The notes below the pieces were generated by a model. That model was not told the DNA's origin and did no database searches. It was given only the letters and a program-made list of their open reading frames with translations. Both the position numbers and the translations under genes were made by a program. Positions 16,997 to 29,298 of a stretch of DNA of 41,126 bases are shown piece by piece (positions within the stretch are counted from its first letter, which is position 1; every line of letters begins with the position of its first letter). The stretch is from Catenovulum agarivorans YM01 (GTDB lineage: Bacteria; Pseudomonadota; Gammaproteobacteria; Enterobacterales; Alteromonadaceae), in assembly GCF_000281085.1 (NCBI RefSeq), contig NZ_JH767528.1:216268-257393 (forward strand). Direction: 5' to 3'.

Positions 16997-19912
16997 CTAG
17001 CGTGCTGCGGTTTGCATACTTTCTGCTTGTTCAGTTGTTAAGGTTTTTAACTCAGCAAACTGAGTGTCCTTAAAGTTTTCACCTCGGTATTGCACGGCAA
17101 ACTGTTCATGTTGGCCTTGTAAAATTAACGATTGATACGTCGCCATTAAACTTTGTCTAGTCACTTGTTTTAACGCGGCTACAAGATTATCTCTGCTATC
17201 AAATTGCCAATGGTGCTGATACCAATCACCCACAAATGCTTGATATTCTTTGCGAATGTCTGTTGGTTTTTGTTCAATTTGTTGAATAATAGCGCTTATG
17301 GTTTGGCTGATGGTTTGTTCAGGCAGCTTGGCTAATTCAGGCTCAAACGCTTGAGTAAAATCAATTATTTTATTGTACAAACTAGCTAGGTCTGTGTTGT
17401 TGCTTTGCACAAAAAACATTTGAGTTGGGTAGTCGTGAATTTTTAGCGCTTGGCTGTTTACACCATAACCAAGTTGCTGCTGGGTACGCAAACTATTAAA
17501 AAATGCTGGATGCATATATTGGTTTAAAACCGTTAAATTCGCCAGGGTTTGTTCACTTTTGTCTGGTGCGATAAAGCCGAGTAACAATACAACGTCGTTG
17601 GCGGAAACTGATTCAGTAACACTCACTTGTTTACCAAGTGTCGGTTTGAAATTGTTGTTATTATTTGGTTTTTCTCCATTCGGTTCACCCATTGTTTGAC
17701 GTGCTGCTTGGGCTAATTTAACTAATTGGCTTTTTGGCATATTGCTTAACGACAATACATTCAGCTGGCCTTGCAACATTTGTTTATGGAACTTTTGCAT
17801 ATCAGCCAAAGTTAAACTTTCTAGCGCTGTTATAGTTTCAGTTGGTGTGAATAGGTCGGCATATAGTTGATAAGTCAGACGCCATTTAGCAAAGGTTTGT
17901 TGAGCAGGAGGGCGTTTCTCCATATCTTTGTAACCTTTGAGGTAACGCGCTTTAATATCATCAAATGTTGTTTGGCTGATCTGCAATTGGTTAAACTCAG
18001 TGAATAGCTGGGTTAAATATGTTTGTTGCACTGCCAATGGCCCGTCTAATAATATTTGACTATAGCCATTTGGATTGCCCGATACAGCTATGTGTAAGCT
18101 ATCCATTAATTTGGCATTTTCTGCTGTAGTTCGAGTTTGTTTTTGTAATAACTCAGTCAGCATGGCATTCATCAGCAAGTTTTTCGCTGATGCGCGGGTG
18201 AGCGGTGATTCAATAGACGCTGTGGTAATTGCTTTATCTTCATCGGCAAAATATTGGCTAGTGGCCAAATATACTTCTAAACCTTTTTCACTATGTACGG
18301 CTGTTGGTTTTTGATAATTTTTTTGCTGAGTTTGTTGCACCAACTGTTCACTTTGTTGCGGCAATTGCGCTGCTGGTAACTGTAAATTAACTGCTAATTC
18401 AGTAACAGCTTTAAACTCAGGCAAAGTTTCTATCGAATATTTATGTTTGGCATAAGGTATTTGTTGGTCGGCAGTAACATTTTTACCAATATTATTGATA
18501 AGCATATTTTCAGGCGTCACTTGTGCCAAAATTTGTTCTGCTTGTTTTTTATCAAACCCAAGGTAAAACTGGTTAGGCATTAATACATATTTGGCTTCAT
18601 GCTCTAACATGGTTTGCGACAGCTTGGTCGCAAAATGTTGTGGGGCTGTATCACTAAAACGCTGACGTTGTTTAGCTAAGATATGCTCGTATTCAGCAAT
18701 ATAATCAGCGGTTAGCGCTTGCTGTTTGATTATGTCGATATAACTAAATAAGGCCGAAACGACCTGGTTTTTATCTGCTGCGCCTTTGTCAGTTAAATTA
18801 AAATGACACTGTAATCGACCTTGAGTTTCAAAAGCTTGCTCAGCATAGCTACAGCCAGCGTCATGGGTTAACCCTGCTTTGCGTAATGAGCCTAACAAAG
18901 CTGTGTCGTCATGCCTATTTAGTTGACGCATAATAAATTTACCCGCGTGTGTGTAACGTGGATAATTTTGATCATTGATTGGGAACAACACCTGTAAAAA
19001 GTCGGTATCTTGTGGAATTTGAATATTCACAGCTTTGCCTGTTTGGGTGTAAGCAAGCTCAGAGGTTTGTGGGCGCTCAATATTGCGATTTTTAATTGGC
19101 GAAAAATAACTATTTGCTTTGTCTTCTAACCAATCGAGTGATTGATTACTAACAATCGCCAGCGTCATGATATTTGCTGAATAATATTGGTTATAAAAAT
19201 CCCACAAAGCTTGGTTTAAACTTTTATTTGGCTGATCTTTTAGTGTGGCTAAATTACCAACGTTAAACTTAGTAAAAGGGTGTTGTGGATTCATCAATTG
19301 TTTGCCAGCAATAAAGACATCAAAGCCTGGATTGTTTAAATTACGATCCCATTCTGCTTGCACCGCATTGCGCTCACGCTCACTAAAATTTTCTTCAAAT
19401 ATTGGTTCGGCAATCGCCGAGGCCAAACGGTCTAATGCACCTTCTAATGCTTCTGCATTTATTTGAAATAAGTAAGTGGTATTTCGGTCGGCAGTAAAAG
19501 CATTGTGTCCACCCGCGTTAGTCGCAACATATTTGCCAAACTCATTTTCTTCAGGATATTTTTTTGAGCTTTGGATCACCATATGCTCTAAATAGTGGGC
19601 CAATCCTAAGAAGTTTTCAGGATTTTGGTTGCTACCAACCCCAACCGACAATGAAGCTGCCGCTGTTTTTACATTTGGGTCGGAAACCAGCATAACTTGC
19701 AAACCATTTTCCAAAGTTACATAACGGTAATGGCGTTTATCTTGAATGTTTTTAACTAGTACGCCGTCAGTCACATATTCAGCGGGTAAACTTGCCTTGG
19801 GCTGAAAATTAGCTTGTGACACTTGGGAAATGGTTTCATTTTGTTGGCAAGCAGCTAAACACAGAGTTATAGCACTGATTGATGCGAGCTTTGTAAAAGC
19901 AGGTGTTTTCAT
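16997..19912 (-). CDS. Pitrilysin-like M16 metallopeptidase, lipoprotein
   Basis: The protein has 971 residues, close to E. coli PtrA (962). A lipoprotein signal ends LAAC with the modified Cys at residue 22, so it should be membrane-anchored on the periplasmic side or in the outer membrane, unlike soluble periplasmic PtrA. The inverted zinc motif HYLEH is at 106-110 (Glu109 catalytic). The third ligand glutamate lies about 75 residues on, in ERERNAVQAEWDRNL. NAGGHNAFTADRNTTY and the C-terminal LGYGVNSQ support the insulinase/pitrilysin subfamily, which degrades oligopeptides inside a closed chamber. It is a single gene with its own 290-bp upstream region. Confidence 0.9.
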   Translation of the reverse strand: MKTPAFTKLASISAITLCLAACQQNETISQVSQANFQPKASLPAEYVTDGVLVKNIQDKRHYRYVTLENGLQVMLVSDPNVKTAAASLSVGVGSNQNPENFLGLAHYLEHMVIQSSKKYPEENEFGKYVATNAGGHNAFTADRNTTYLFQINAEALEGALDRLASAIAEPIFEENFSERERNAVQAEWDRNLNNPGFDVFIAGKQLMNPQHPFTKFNVGNLATLKDQPNKSLNQALWDFYNQYYSANIMTLAIVSNQSLDWLEDKANSYFSPIKNRNIERPQTSELAYTQTGKAVNIQIPQDTDFLQVLFPINDQNYPRYTHAGKFIMRQLNRHDDTALLGSLRKAGLTHDAGCSYAEQAFETQGRLQCHFNLTDKGAADKNQVVSALFSYIDIIKQQALTADYIAEYEHILAKQRQRFSDTAPQHFATKLSQTMLEHEAKYVLMPNQFYLGFDKKQAEQILAQVTPENMLINNIGKNVTADQQIPYAKHKYSIETLPEFKAVTELAVNLQLPAAQLPQQSEQLVQQTQQKNYQKPTAVHSEKGLEVYLATSQYFADEDKAITTASIESPLTRASAKNLLMNAMLTELLQKQTRTTAENAKLMDSLHIAVSGNPNGYSQILLDGPLAVQQTYLTQLFTEFNQLQISQTTFDDIKARYLKGYKDMEKRPPAQQTFAKWRLTYQLYADLFTPTETITALESLTLADMQKFHKQMLQGQLNVLSLSNMPKSQLVKLAQAARQTMGEPNGEKPNNNNNFKPTLGKQVSVTESVSANDVVLLLGFIAPDKSEQTLANLTVLNQYMHPAFFNSLRTQQQLGYGVNSQALKIHDYPTQMFFVQSNNTDLASLYNKIIDFTQAFEPELAKLPEQTISQTISAIIQQIEQKPTDIRKEYQAFVGDWYQHHWQFDSRDNLVAALKQVTRQSLMATYQSLILQGQHEQFAVQYRGENFKDTQFAELKTLTTEQAESMQTAAR

Positions 19913-20202
19913 AAACTTCCTTGGTTTGTTAAGTCAGAGGCAGCAAATACGTGTAAGACCATTCATCATCCCTGAAGGTTTAAAAATCATATTATGTAGA
20001 GTGTTGATTAAATAAAATTTGATTAGTTCAGTTTTATTTTGATTAAATTTGATTTTATGTTAATGCAGTTAAATTGTTAATACAATGTTTTGTTTAGCAA
20101 AAAATTGTGGATTGAGCTTATCCCAGACGTTATCCAATAAATTTAAGTGTGTTGTAATGCGCGCTTTTGGGGATGCGCTTTTTTAAAAAGTGAATATCTA
20201 GG
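19913..20202. other. AT-rich gap upstream of the M16 peptidase
   Basis: This 290-bp gap holds tandem near-repeats of TTGATTAAA/TTTGATT (about 20003-20058) and a fragment ATCATCCCTGA near 19967 that recalls the core of the palindromic repeats at 476-996 but lacks paired arms. GCGC-rich sequence near 20158-20180 could act as a weak terminator for the LysE remnant. No gene is seen. Confidence 0.4.
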
Positions 20203-20607
20203 TCAAGTCTCTTTGGATAGAATTTTGAGGCCTAAGCAAACCAATAGACCCCCGGTCAATTGGTTGATGTAAGTGAGATGGCTAGGGTTGTTATTGAGTT
20301 TGTTGGTTAGCTGTGTTATGTCTTTTTGCATAAGCATTTTTACACCCAAGCAGATTAGATAGCTTGCACCGAGTAGTTTAACGATTAAAAAAATGGTTGT
20401 AGATGCTGTTAATACTGCGGATAGACCGACCATAGCTAAAATTGTGTGTATGAATGCCCCTGCAGAAATACCGAGTGAAGACGCAATTCCGACTGCCTTA
20501 CCTTGTGCTATGCTCCGACCTAAAATATAAAATGAATCAGGACCTGGGAGAATGTTAAGCATTATACTGGCCAGGATAAAGGCTTCAAAGTTGTTAATAC
20601 CTTGCAC
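20203..20607 (-). pseudogene. LysE-family exporter, internally deleted
   Basis: The frame encodes 134 residues, whereas LysE/RhtB exporters have about 205. The N-terminus is normal (ILASIMLNILPGPDSFYILGRSIAQGKAVGIASSLGI, then LLGASYLICLGVKML). The central part that carries the NPK motif (usually NPKxxLFF) is missing, and after a short hydrophilic join (about residues 95-113) the C-terminal INQLTGGLLVCLGLKIL resumes. Roughly 70 residues have been lost in frame. Amino-acid export is unlikely to survive. It starts 4 nt after the MFS gene stop, in the same unit. Confidence 0.65.
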
Positions 20608-20611
20608 TATT

Positions 20612-21829
20612 TCATTGCCTAATTTCTAATTTGGTGGCAAATAACGTCAGTATCGCAACTAGCAAAGGAACAAAGGATATCCACAAGACTAACTCCCAAC
20701 CATAAGCTGACAAAATGCCGCCTGAGGCAAACGAGCCTATGGCCATTAATGAAAAAATAATAAAATCATTCAATGATTGCACACGGGTTTTTTCTTCAGG
20801 TTTATGGCACTGCAATACTAATGCTGAAGCGCCTAAAAAACCAAAGTTCCAGCCAACACCTAACAGAATTAACATCCACCAAAATAGATAGACTTCAGTA
20901 CCCGCTAGGCCGATTAATGCAGATAAGCCAGTTAATAAAATACCCATAGCCGCTATAGTGGTTGCGCCAAAACGGCTAATTAGCTTGCCAGTAAAAAAGC
21001 TTGGAGCATACATAGCAATTACATGCCATTGAATACCTAAGTTAGCAGCGCTTTGTGAATGACCACACATGTGCATAGCCAATGGTGCGGCTGTCATTAA
21101 AAAATTCATAATGGTATAGGAAGCTGCGCCACAAATTACTGCGCTGATAAAACGTGGTTGGCGAATTAGCTCAGCGATTGGTCGGCCTTTATTGATTTTC
21201 TCAATAGCTATTTTAGGCAGTTTCACCCCAGCAAGAATAATTGCTGACAACGCAGCAACGCCAGCTTGTAATATAAAGGTTGCAGTAAACATAGGGCCTG
21301 ATGACAAATGCATAGTATAGGTAATCAGTTGTGGTCCTATTACCCCAGCCAAAACACCACCAGCCATAACTAGAGACAAAGCCTGCGGTTGGCGTTTAGC
21401 TGATACACCATCGGTTGCGGCAAAACGAAATGACAGTACCACAGCAGCGTAAGCTCCACCGAAAAAACTCGATATACAAAACAGCCAAAACCAACTGTAG
21501 ATAACGGCAAACATAGCGAATAGACCCGTTAAAACCCCAGCCCCTGCGCCAATTAAAAAAGCAGTACGTCGACCAAATAATCGCGCGATTTCCCCAAATG
21601 GCAATACACAGGCTGCCATGCCGACAACAAAAATAGAGATTGGTAGGGTAGCGAGTAACAAAGAAGGAGCTAGTTGACTACCAATGATTGAGCCGGTGGC
21701 AAATATTACAATGGCGTTAGCACCTGCAAGTGCTTGAGCAATAGCTAAACGCCAAATATTGTTTTGTTGCTGTTTATCACTTAACAGAGTTGAATCATCT
21801 TCAAAGGCAGCGCAGCTCGAATCAGTCAT
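20612..21829 (-). CDS. Major facilitator superfamily transporter
   Basis: The 405-residue inner-membrane protein has twelve hydrophobic segments and a soluble 25-residue N-terminus. An MFS motif A variant, GEIARLFGRRTAF, lies after the second segment, and a second half-repeat is seen near MYAPSFFTGKLISRFG. It is similar to YfcJ/YwoG-type drug or unknown-substrate transporters, but no specific subfamily can be named. It precedes the LysE remnant by 4 nt and is separated from the beta-galactosidase by a hairpin, so a role in sugar uptake is not implied. Confidence 0.75.
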   Translation of the reverse strand: MTDSSCAAFEDDSTLLSDKQQQNNIWRLAIAQALAGANAIVIFATGSIIGSQLAPSLLLATLPISIFVVGMAACVLPFGEIARLFGRRTAFLIGAGAGVLTGLFAMFAVIYSWFWLFCISSFFGGAYAAVVLSFRFAATDGVSAKRQPQALSLVMAGGVLAGVIGPQLITYTMHLSSGPMFTATFILQAGVAALSAIILAGVKLPKIAIEKINKGRPIAELIRQPRFISAVICGAASYTIMNFLMTAAPLAMHMCGHSQSAANLGIQWHVIAMYAPSFFTGKLISRFGATTIAAMGILLTGLSALIGLAGTEVYLFWWMLILLGVGWNFGFLGASALVLQCHKPEEKTRVQSLNDFIIFSLMAIGSFASGGILSAYGWELVLWISFVPLLVAILTLFATKLEIRQ

Positions 21830-21928
21830 TTGAGTTACCGATAAATTGGTAGAGCGCTAGTATCTAGCTGACTGCTGTAGAAAGCAACTTAGACTTGTGG
21901 ATTGCTAATTTTAAGGTGGGTTGGGTTT

Positions 21929-21964
21929 GCCTTTGCCATCAAGCTATATCTTGATAACAAAGGC
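21929..21964. terminator. Two-tier hairpin between beta-galactosidase and MFS genes
   Basis: GCCTTTG (21929-21935) pairs with CAAAGGC (21958-21964), and inside ATCAAG pairs with CTTGAT. It lies 21 nt after the beta-galactosidase stop on the minus strand. The T-run (GTTTTTAG) is on the plus-strand side, so it may terminate better in that direction. Confidence 0.55.
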
Positions 21965-21985
21965 TAGTTTTTAGCTAAATTTAAC

Positions 21986-25633
<3,648 letters not shown>

Positions 25634-26461
25634 ATGATTACACCACATGTTATATCTACTAGACCCGGAAAAATTATGTTAGAAATTCAAAGACAGCAAC
25701 TATTGTTAGATATTTTAGACGAAAAGCGGTTTGCTACCGTAGCAGAATTAACACAAATGTTAAACAGTTCTGAAGCAACAATTCGTCGTGACCTCGTTAA
25801 ATTAGATAAACAAAACAAATTAGTTAGAGTGCACGGTGGAGCGCAAGCCATGGATATTGGCAATAAAGGCTCAACGATGAAACATATTGCCGGAGATGCG
25901 TTTTGGGTATCAAAAGAGACTAAAGCTGACGTCAAGAGAGCAATTGCCAAAAAAGCTGTTGAATTATGTGAAGAAGGCGAATCAATTATTATTAATGGTG
26001 GTAGTTCCACATTTATGATGGGTGAGTTTTTACAAAGACGAAATTTGAATATTTTAACCAATTCTTTCGTCCTAGCTCAAGAACTTGCTGAGCGCAGTAT
26101 GAATCAAATCTCTATGCCTGGTGGTGAAGTGTATCGAAAGCAAGGTATTATTTTAAGTGCCTATGAAAATGATACGACACAGCACTATAGCGCTAGAAAG
26201 ATGTTTATGGGGACGCCCGGTATTAGTGAGTTTGGTTTGACCGAATCAGACGCATTATTGATTCGCTCTGAACAAAAGCTGCGCAGGCAAGCTGAAAAAC
26301 TAATTGTTCTGGCAGATAGTTCTAAATTAGAGAAGCGTAGTAGTTTTATTTTCTGTCCTTTGTCTGATGTTGATGTATTGATAACAGACAGCGATGCAGA
26401 ACCTACAATTATAGAGAAATACCAGCAAGCTGGTGTCGAAGTAATTGTAGTTCAGCCGTAA
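25634..26461 (+). CDS. DeoR/GlpR-family transcriptional regulator
   Basis: The protein has 275 residues. An N-terminal winged HTH (about residues 17-72, FATVAELTQMLNSSEATIRRDLVKLDKQNKLVRVHGGA) is the DeoR signature. The C-terminal sugar-phosphate sensor domain contains GGSSTFMMGEFL, LTNSFVLAQEL and VLADSSKL. The ATG at 25634 has AAGGGA 5 nt upstream. A second ATG at 25676 (MLEIQRQQ), where family similarity begins, is a possible alternative. Placed between the beta-galactosidase and the kduD/isomerase genes, it probably senses a phosphorylated sugar intermediate. The exact ligand is not deducible. Confidence 0.85.
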   Translation: MITPHVISTRPGKIMLEIQRQQLLLDILDEKRFATVAELTQMLNSSEATIRRDLVKLDKQNKLVRVHGGAQAMDIGNKGSTMKHIAGDAFWVSKETKADVKRAIAKKAVELCEEGESIIINGGSSTFMMGEFLQRRNLNILTNSFVLAQELAERSMNQISMPGGEVYRKQGIILSAYENDTTQHYSARKMFMGTPGISEFGLTESDALLIRSEQKLRRQAEKLIVLADSSKLEKRSSFIFCPLSDVDVLITDSDAEPTIIEKYQQAGVEVIVVQP

Positions 26462-26524
26462 CTGCTGCCTACATATCGCGACATAAATTGTGTTTTGTGT
26501 AGACAGGTCTTGATTTAGCATCTC

Positions 26525-26535
26525 TTGTATGACAA
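26525..26535. promoter_or_regulatory. FadR-type GntR operator, probable autoregulatory site
   Basis: TTGTATGACAA fits the consensus TNGTNNNACNA described for FadR-subfamily GntR operators. It lies 135 nt before the preferred start of the FadR-type GntR gene and would be covered by coding sequence only if the unlikely ATG at 26529 were used. Confidence 0.45.
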
Positions 26536-26669
26536 CATATAGCCTTGAGTCTGTAAATTCGGGTCTTACAGATTTAATAAAATGGGTTCTATACGATATA
26601 TTTGTGCCGAATGCACTCTGTTGTAAAATACCTAGTTATCATATAGAAAAATATAGTGTGAGAGATAAA

Positions 26670-27395
26670 TTGGATAGCTTGGTTTTTGAGAAAATTCGAC
26701 GCTCAAGTAATTTAACCACTGAGCTTGCAGATATGCTCCGTCAGCAAATAAAACATGGTAAATATGCTATTGGCAGTAAGTTACCCTCGTCTAAGTATAT
26801 AGAAGAGCAGGCAGGGGTAAGCCGCAGTGTGGTACGTGAAGCTGTTGCACAACTAAAAGCAGAAGGCATTTTACTTAGTAAACAAGGTGTTGGTGTATTT
26901 GTCGCAGAAAAGTCTGCCAGTTCAGGTTTTGCGATTGAAGCTGAAGAGTTTGAATCTGTTCATGAAGCTATACTCATTCTAGAATTGCGTATGGCGGTAG
27001 AAGTAGAAATGTGCAGTATGGCTGCGGTTAGGCGCACTGAAGAGCAATTAAGCCGTATTCAAACTTGTTACGACAAGATAGACGAAGCTATTGCCCAGGG
27101 GCGGGATGGCATAGTGGAAGATTTTAATTTTCACAAGGCAATTGCAGAAGCGTCAGGTAATCGTTATTTTGTTCGATTTATTGATTATATTGGTGCTGGT
27201 GTTATCCCAGCACGGGAAATTATTACCCAGCGAAGTCAGCAACAATCGGCAGATTATTTGGCTGTGATTCAAAAAGAGCATGAGCAAATATTAAGAGCCA
27301 TCTTGTTAAAAGACAAAGATTACGCAAAAGCTGCGAGTAAAGCGCATTTAGAAAACAGTATTTTGCGTCATCAACAATTAATTGGCGCTGCTTAG
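26670..27395 (+). CDS. GntR-family (FadR subfamily) transcriptional regulator
   Basis: The HTH lies at about residues 10-75 (LTTELADMLRQQIKHGKYAIGSKLPSSKYIEEQAGVSRSVVREAVAQLKAEG) and is followed by an all-helical FCD ligand domain with FNFHKAIAEASGNRYFVRFIDYIG. The frame is open back to an ATG at 26529, but the extra 47 residues resemble nothing in the family and have no ribosome binding site. The TTG at 26670 has GAGAG 5 nt upstream and gives 241 residues, a normal length. Related regulators (UxuR, ExuR, DgoR) control hexuronate and sugar-acid genes. The neighbouring kduD and isomerase genes suggest that role here. Confidence 0.83.
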   Translation: MDSLVFEKIRRSSNLTTELADMLRQQIKHGKYAIGSKLPSSKYIEEQAGVSRSVVREAVAQLKAEGILLSKQGVGVFVAEKSASSGFAIEAEEFESVHEAILILELRMAVEVEMCSMAAVRRTEEQLSRIQTCYDKIDEAIAQGRDGIVEDFNFHKAIAEASGNRYFVRFIDYIGAGVIPAREIITQRSQQQSADYLAVIQKEHEQILRAILLKDKDYAKAASKAHLENSILRHQQLIGAA

Positions 27396-27427
27396 TTAAA
27401 ATATTTTTAGCTTATGTAGCAAAATAT

Positions 27428-27449
27428 GAGCCTTCGGGCTTTTATTTTT
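27428..27449 (+). terminator. Rho-independent terminator after the GntR gene
   Basis: AGCC-TTCG-GGCT with a stable TTCG tetraloop is followed by TTTATTTTT. It separates the regulator from kduD by 94 nt in total, so kduD probably has its own promoter or relies on partial readthrough. Confidence 0.7.
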
Positions 27450-27489
27450 AGTTTAACTTGTAATATAACCTGATATCTGGTGGTGGATT

Positions 27490-28257
27490 ATGCAGCAACA
27501 AACATTATTTTCAGTCGCGGATAAAGTTGTACTTGTAACGGGTGCTAGCCGTGGTATCGGTCAGGCTTTAGCTGTGGGTTTCGCAGAAGCGGGGGCTAAA
27601 GTAATTTGTGCTTCTTCTCGCCAAGGTGGTTGTGCACAAACAATTGAAATTATTCAAAACAAAGGTGGCTCAGCGGTTGAAGTGTTTGCTGATTTATCTG
27701 ACAGTGCAGCAGTTGAAGCTATGGCAAACAATGCATTAGCTGTTTATGGCCAAGTTGACGTATTAGTGAACAATGGTGGCACCATAGCTCGTTACCCTGC
27801 AGCAGAATTTCCGTTGGCTGAATTCCAAAAAGTAATTGATGTAAATTTAAACTCAGCCTTTTTATTAAGCCAAATTGTTGGCCGTAATATGTTAAGTCGC
27901 GGCGAAGGTAAAATTATTAATATTGCGTCTATGCTGTCGTATACAGGTGGTATCACAGTACCTGCTTATACTGCGAGTAAACATGCAATTGCCGGTTTAA
28001 CTAAAGCATTAGCTAACGAATGGGCGATTAATAATATTCAAGTAAATGCAATTGCGCCTGGTTATTTCGCGACAGATAACACCCAAGCGTTACGTGATAA
28101 TCCAGAGCGGAACAGTGAAATTAAAAAGCGTATTCCATCTGGTGAATGGGGTCAGCCTCAACAATTGGTTGGTGCTGCAGTTTTCTTAGCTAGCCAAGCA
28201 AGTGACTATGTAAACGGCCATGTTCTAGCCGTAGATGGTGGCTGGTTGGCTCGATAG
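27490..28257 (+). CDS. kduD: 2-dehydro-3-deoxy-D-gluconate 5-dehydrogenase (KduD/DhuD-like)
   Basis: This short-chain dehydrogenase has 255 residues. The cofactor motif is TGASRGIG (17-24), the NAG-type motif is NNGG, the catalytic Ser is in NIASMLSYTGG, and YTASK holds Tyr and Lys. The C-terminal RIPSGEWGQPQQLVGAAVFLAS and the end ASDYVNGHVLAVDGGWLAR match E. coli KduD closely. It reduces 3-deoxy-D-glycero-2,5-hexodiulosonate (DK-II) to 2-keto-3-deoxygluconate (KDG) in the breakdown of pectin-, ulvan- or glycosaminoglycan-derived unsaturated uronates. A partner isomerase is encoded 310 nt downstream. A gluconate or other sugar dehydrogenase is a less likely alternative. Confidence 0.85.
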   Translation: MQQQTLFSVADKVVLVTGASRGIGQALAVGFAEAGAKVICASSRQGGCAQTIEIIQNKGGSAVEVFADLSDSAAVEAMANNALAVYGQVDVLVNNGGTIARYPAAEFPLAEFQKVIDVNLNSAFLLSQIVGRNMLSRGEGKIINIASMLSYTGGITVPAYTASKHAIAGLTKALANEWAINNIQVNAIAPGYFATDNTQALRDNPERNSEIKKRIPSGEWGQPQQLVGAAVFLASQASDYVNGHVLAVDGGWLAR

Positions 28258-28418
28258 CAGTTTTGTGTGTGTAGGAAAGCCTAGATAGCATGTCGTAGCT
28301 GGCTTATTACATGGATGTTTTTTTTGATAAATGAAGCTGTAAAGTTGTATTATTTCTTCGATGCGCGATAAATTGTAGTTTTTAACCTTAGCCTCAGCAT
28401 CAAAGTATGCTTTTGGGT

Positions 28419-28446
28419 AGGTAAAGCATTTGCTTTACCTTTTTTT
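28419..28446 (+). terminator. Strong rho-independent terminator after kduD
   Basis: AGGTAAAGC-ATTT-GCTTTACCT is a perfect 9-bp stem followed by six further T residues. It lies within the 309-bp gap between kduD and the isomerase gene, so the isomerase must have its own promoter downstream. The gap before it (28258-28418) shows nothing distinct. Confidence 0.85.
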
Positions 28447-28525
28447 CTTTAAATTCTTAAATTAATTAATGGCTAAACTACGATGGAAGCAACAAATCCA
28501 AACAATGTTGAACAGATTTTAACTA

Positions 28526-28549
28526 TGGTGAAATAAACTTATATCACCA
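28526..28549. promoter_or_regulatory. 24-bp inverted-repeat operator before the isomerase gene
   Basis: The half-sites TGGTGA and TCACCA face each other with ATA/TAT symmetry inside, so 10 of 12 positions per half are symmetric over 24 bp. The site lies 17 nt before the start codon, just ahead of the GAGG ribosome binding site, where a bound repressor would block transcription. The spacing differs from the compact FadR-type site at 26525, so the binding protein is uncertain (DeoR, GntR or an unlinked factor). Confidence 0.5.
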
Positions 28550-28566
28550 AACTTGAGGAACTTATT

Positions 28567-29199
28567 ATGAAAATTGCATTGATGAACGAGTTTAGCCAAG
28601 CGGCAAAAAACCCTGTTGTATTAGGGCAACTAAACTCAGTTGCAACAGATTTGGGCCATGAAGTTTTTAACGTAGGTATGGACGGCGACAACGACCACAG
28701 ATTAACTTACATACATTTAGGGATTATCGCTGGTTTATTGATTAACTCTAAATCGGTTGATTTTATCGTGGCTGGCTGTGGTACGGGCCAAGGCGCTTTG
28801 ATGTCGTTAAATGCACATCCAGGTGTTACTTGTGGTTATTGTATCGACCCATCTGATGCGTATTTATTTGCACAAATTAACAATGGCAACGCTTTGTCTT
28901 TACCATTCGCTAAAGGTTTTGGTTGGGGCGCAGAGTTAAATATTCGCTATATCTTCGAAAAAGCATTTACAGGTGTGAAAGGTCAAGGTTATCCACCAGA
29001 GCGCAAAGCTTCACAAGTTGAAAATGCAGGTATTTTGAATGATGTTAAAGCCGCTATGTCGAAAGACTTTTTAGCTGGCTTAAAATTGCTTGATCCAGAA
29101 TTGATCAAACAAGCTGTTGGTGGTCCACGTTTCCAAGAATGTTTCTTTGCTAACTGCCAAGAGCCTGAAATTGCTGAATTTGTTAAGTCGTTTGTTTAA
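28567..29199 (+). CDS. RpiB/LacAB-family sugar isomerase, likely DhuI-type uronate isomerase
   Basis: The protein has 210 residues. The RpiB/LacAB core is visible (IALMNEFSQAAKN, then VDFIVAGCGTGQGALMSLN with the conserved Cys at the GCGTG loop, then NNGNALSLPFAKGFGWGAELN). It is longer than RpiB (about 150) because of a C-terminal extension with PRFQECFFANCQEPE. Proteins of this family called DhuI convert 4-deoxy-5-ketouronate to DK-II, replacing KduI. A gene of that type next to kduD gives two consecutive steps. Ribose-5-phosphate or galactose-6-phosphate isomerase activity is the alternative, but the context favours the uronate role. GAGG lies 9 nt before the ATG. Confidence 0.72.
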   Translation: MKIALMNEFSQAAKNPVVLGQLNSVATDLGHEVFNVGMDGDNDHRLTYIHLGIIAGLLINSKSVDFIVAGCGTGQGALMSLNAHPGVTCGYCIDPSDAYLFAQINNGNALSLPFAKGFGWGAELNIRYIFEKAFTGVKGQGYPPERKASQVENAGILNDVKAAMSKDFLAGLKLLDPELIKQAVGGPRFQECFFANCQEPEIAEFVKSFV

Positions 29200-29242
29200 T
29201 AAACCTTAACACTGAGCAATTAAAACAAGCTTACGATTATTT

Positions 29243-29267
29243 AAAAAGGGCTATTTCAGCCCTTTTT
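29243..29267. terminator. Bidirectional terminator between the isomerase and cheB-cheR genes
   Basis: AAAAAGGGCT-ATTTC-AGCCCTTTTT has a 10-bp stem flanked by A- and T-runs, so it works on both strands. It separates two convergent genes with stops at 29199 and 29299. Confidence 0.85.
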
Positions 29268-29298
29268 AATTATCTAAAATATGTGGTTTGTATGCTGG

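Noticed and set aside
28470-28536. Two short overlapping ORFs (17 codons each) before the isomerase gene, considered as a leader peptide.
   Set aside because: Neither has a ribosome binding site, they overlap in different frames, and no attenuator hairpin follows. Chance ORFs are more likely.
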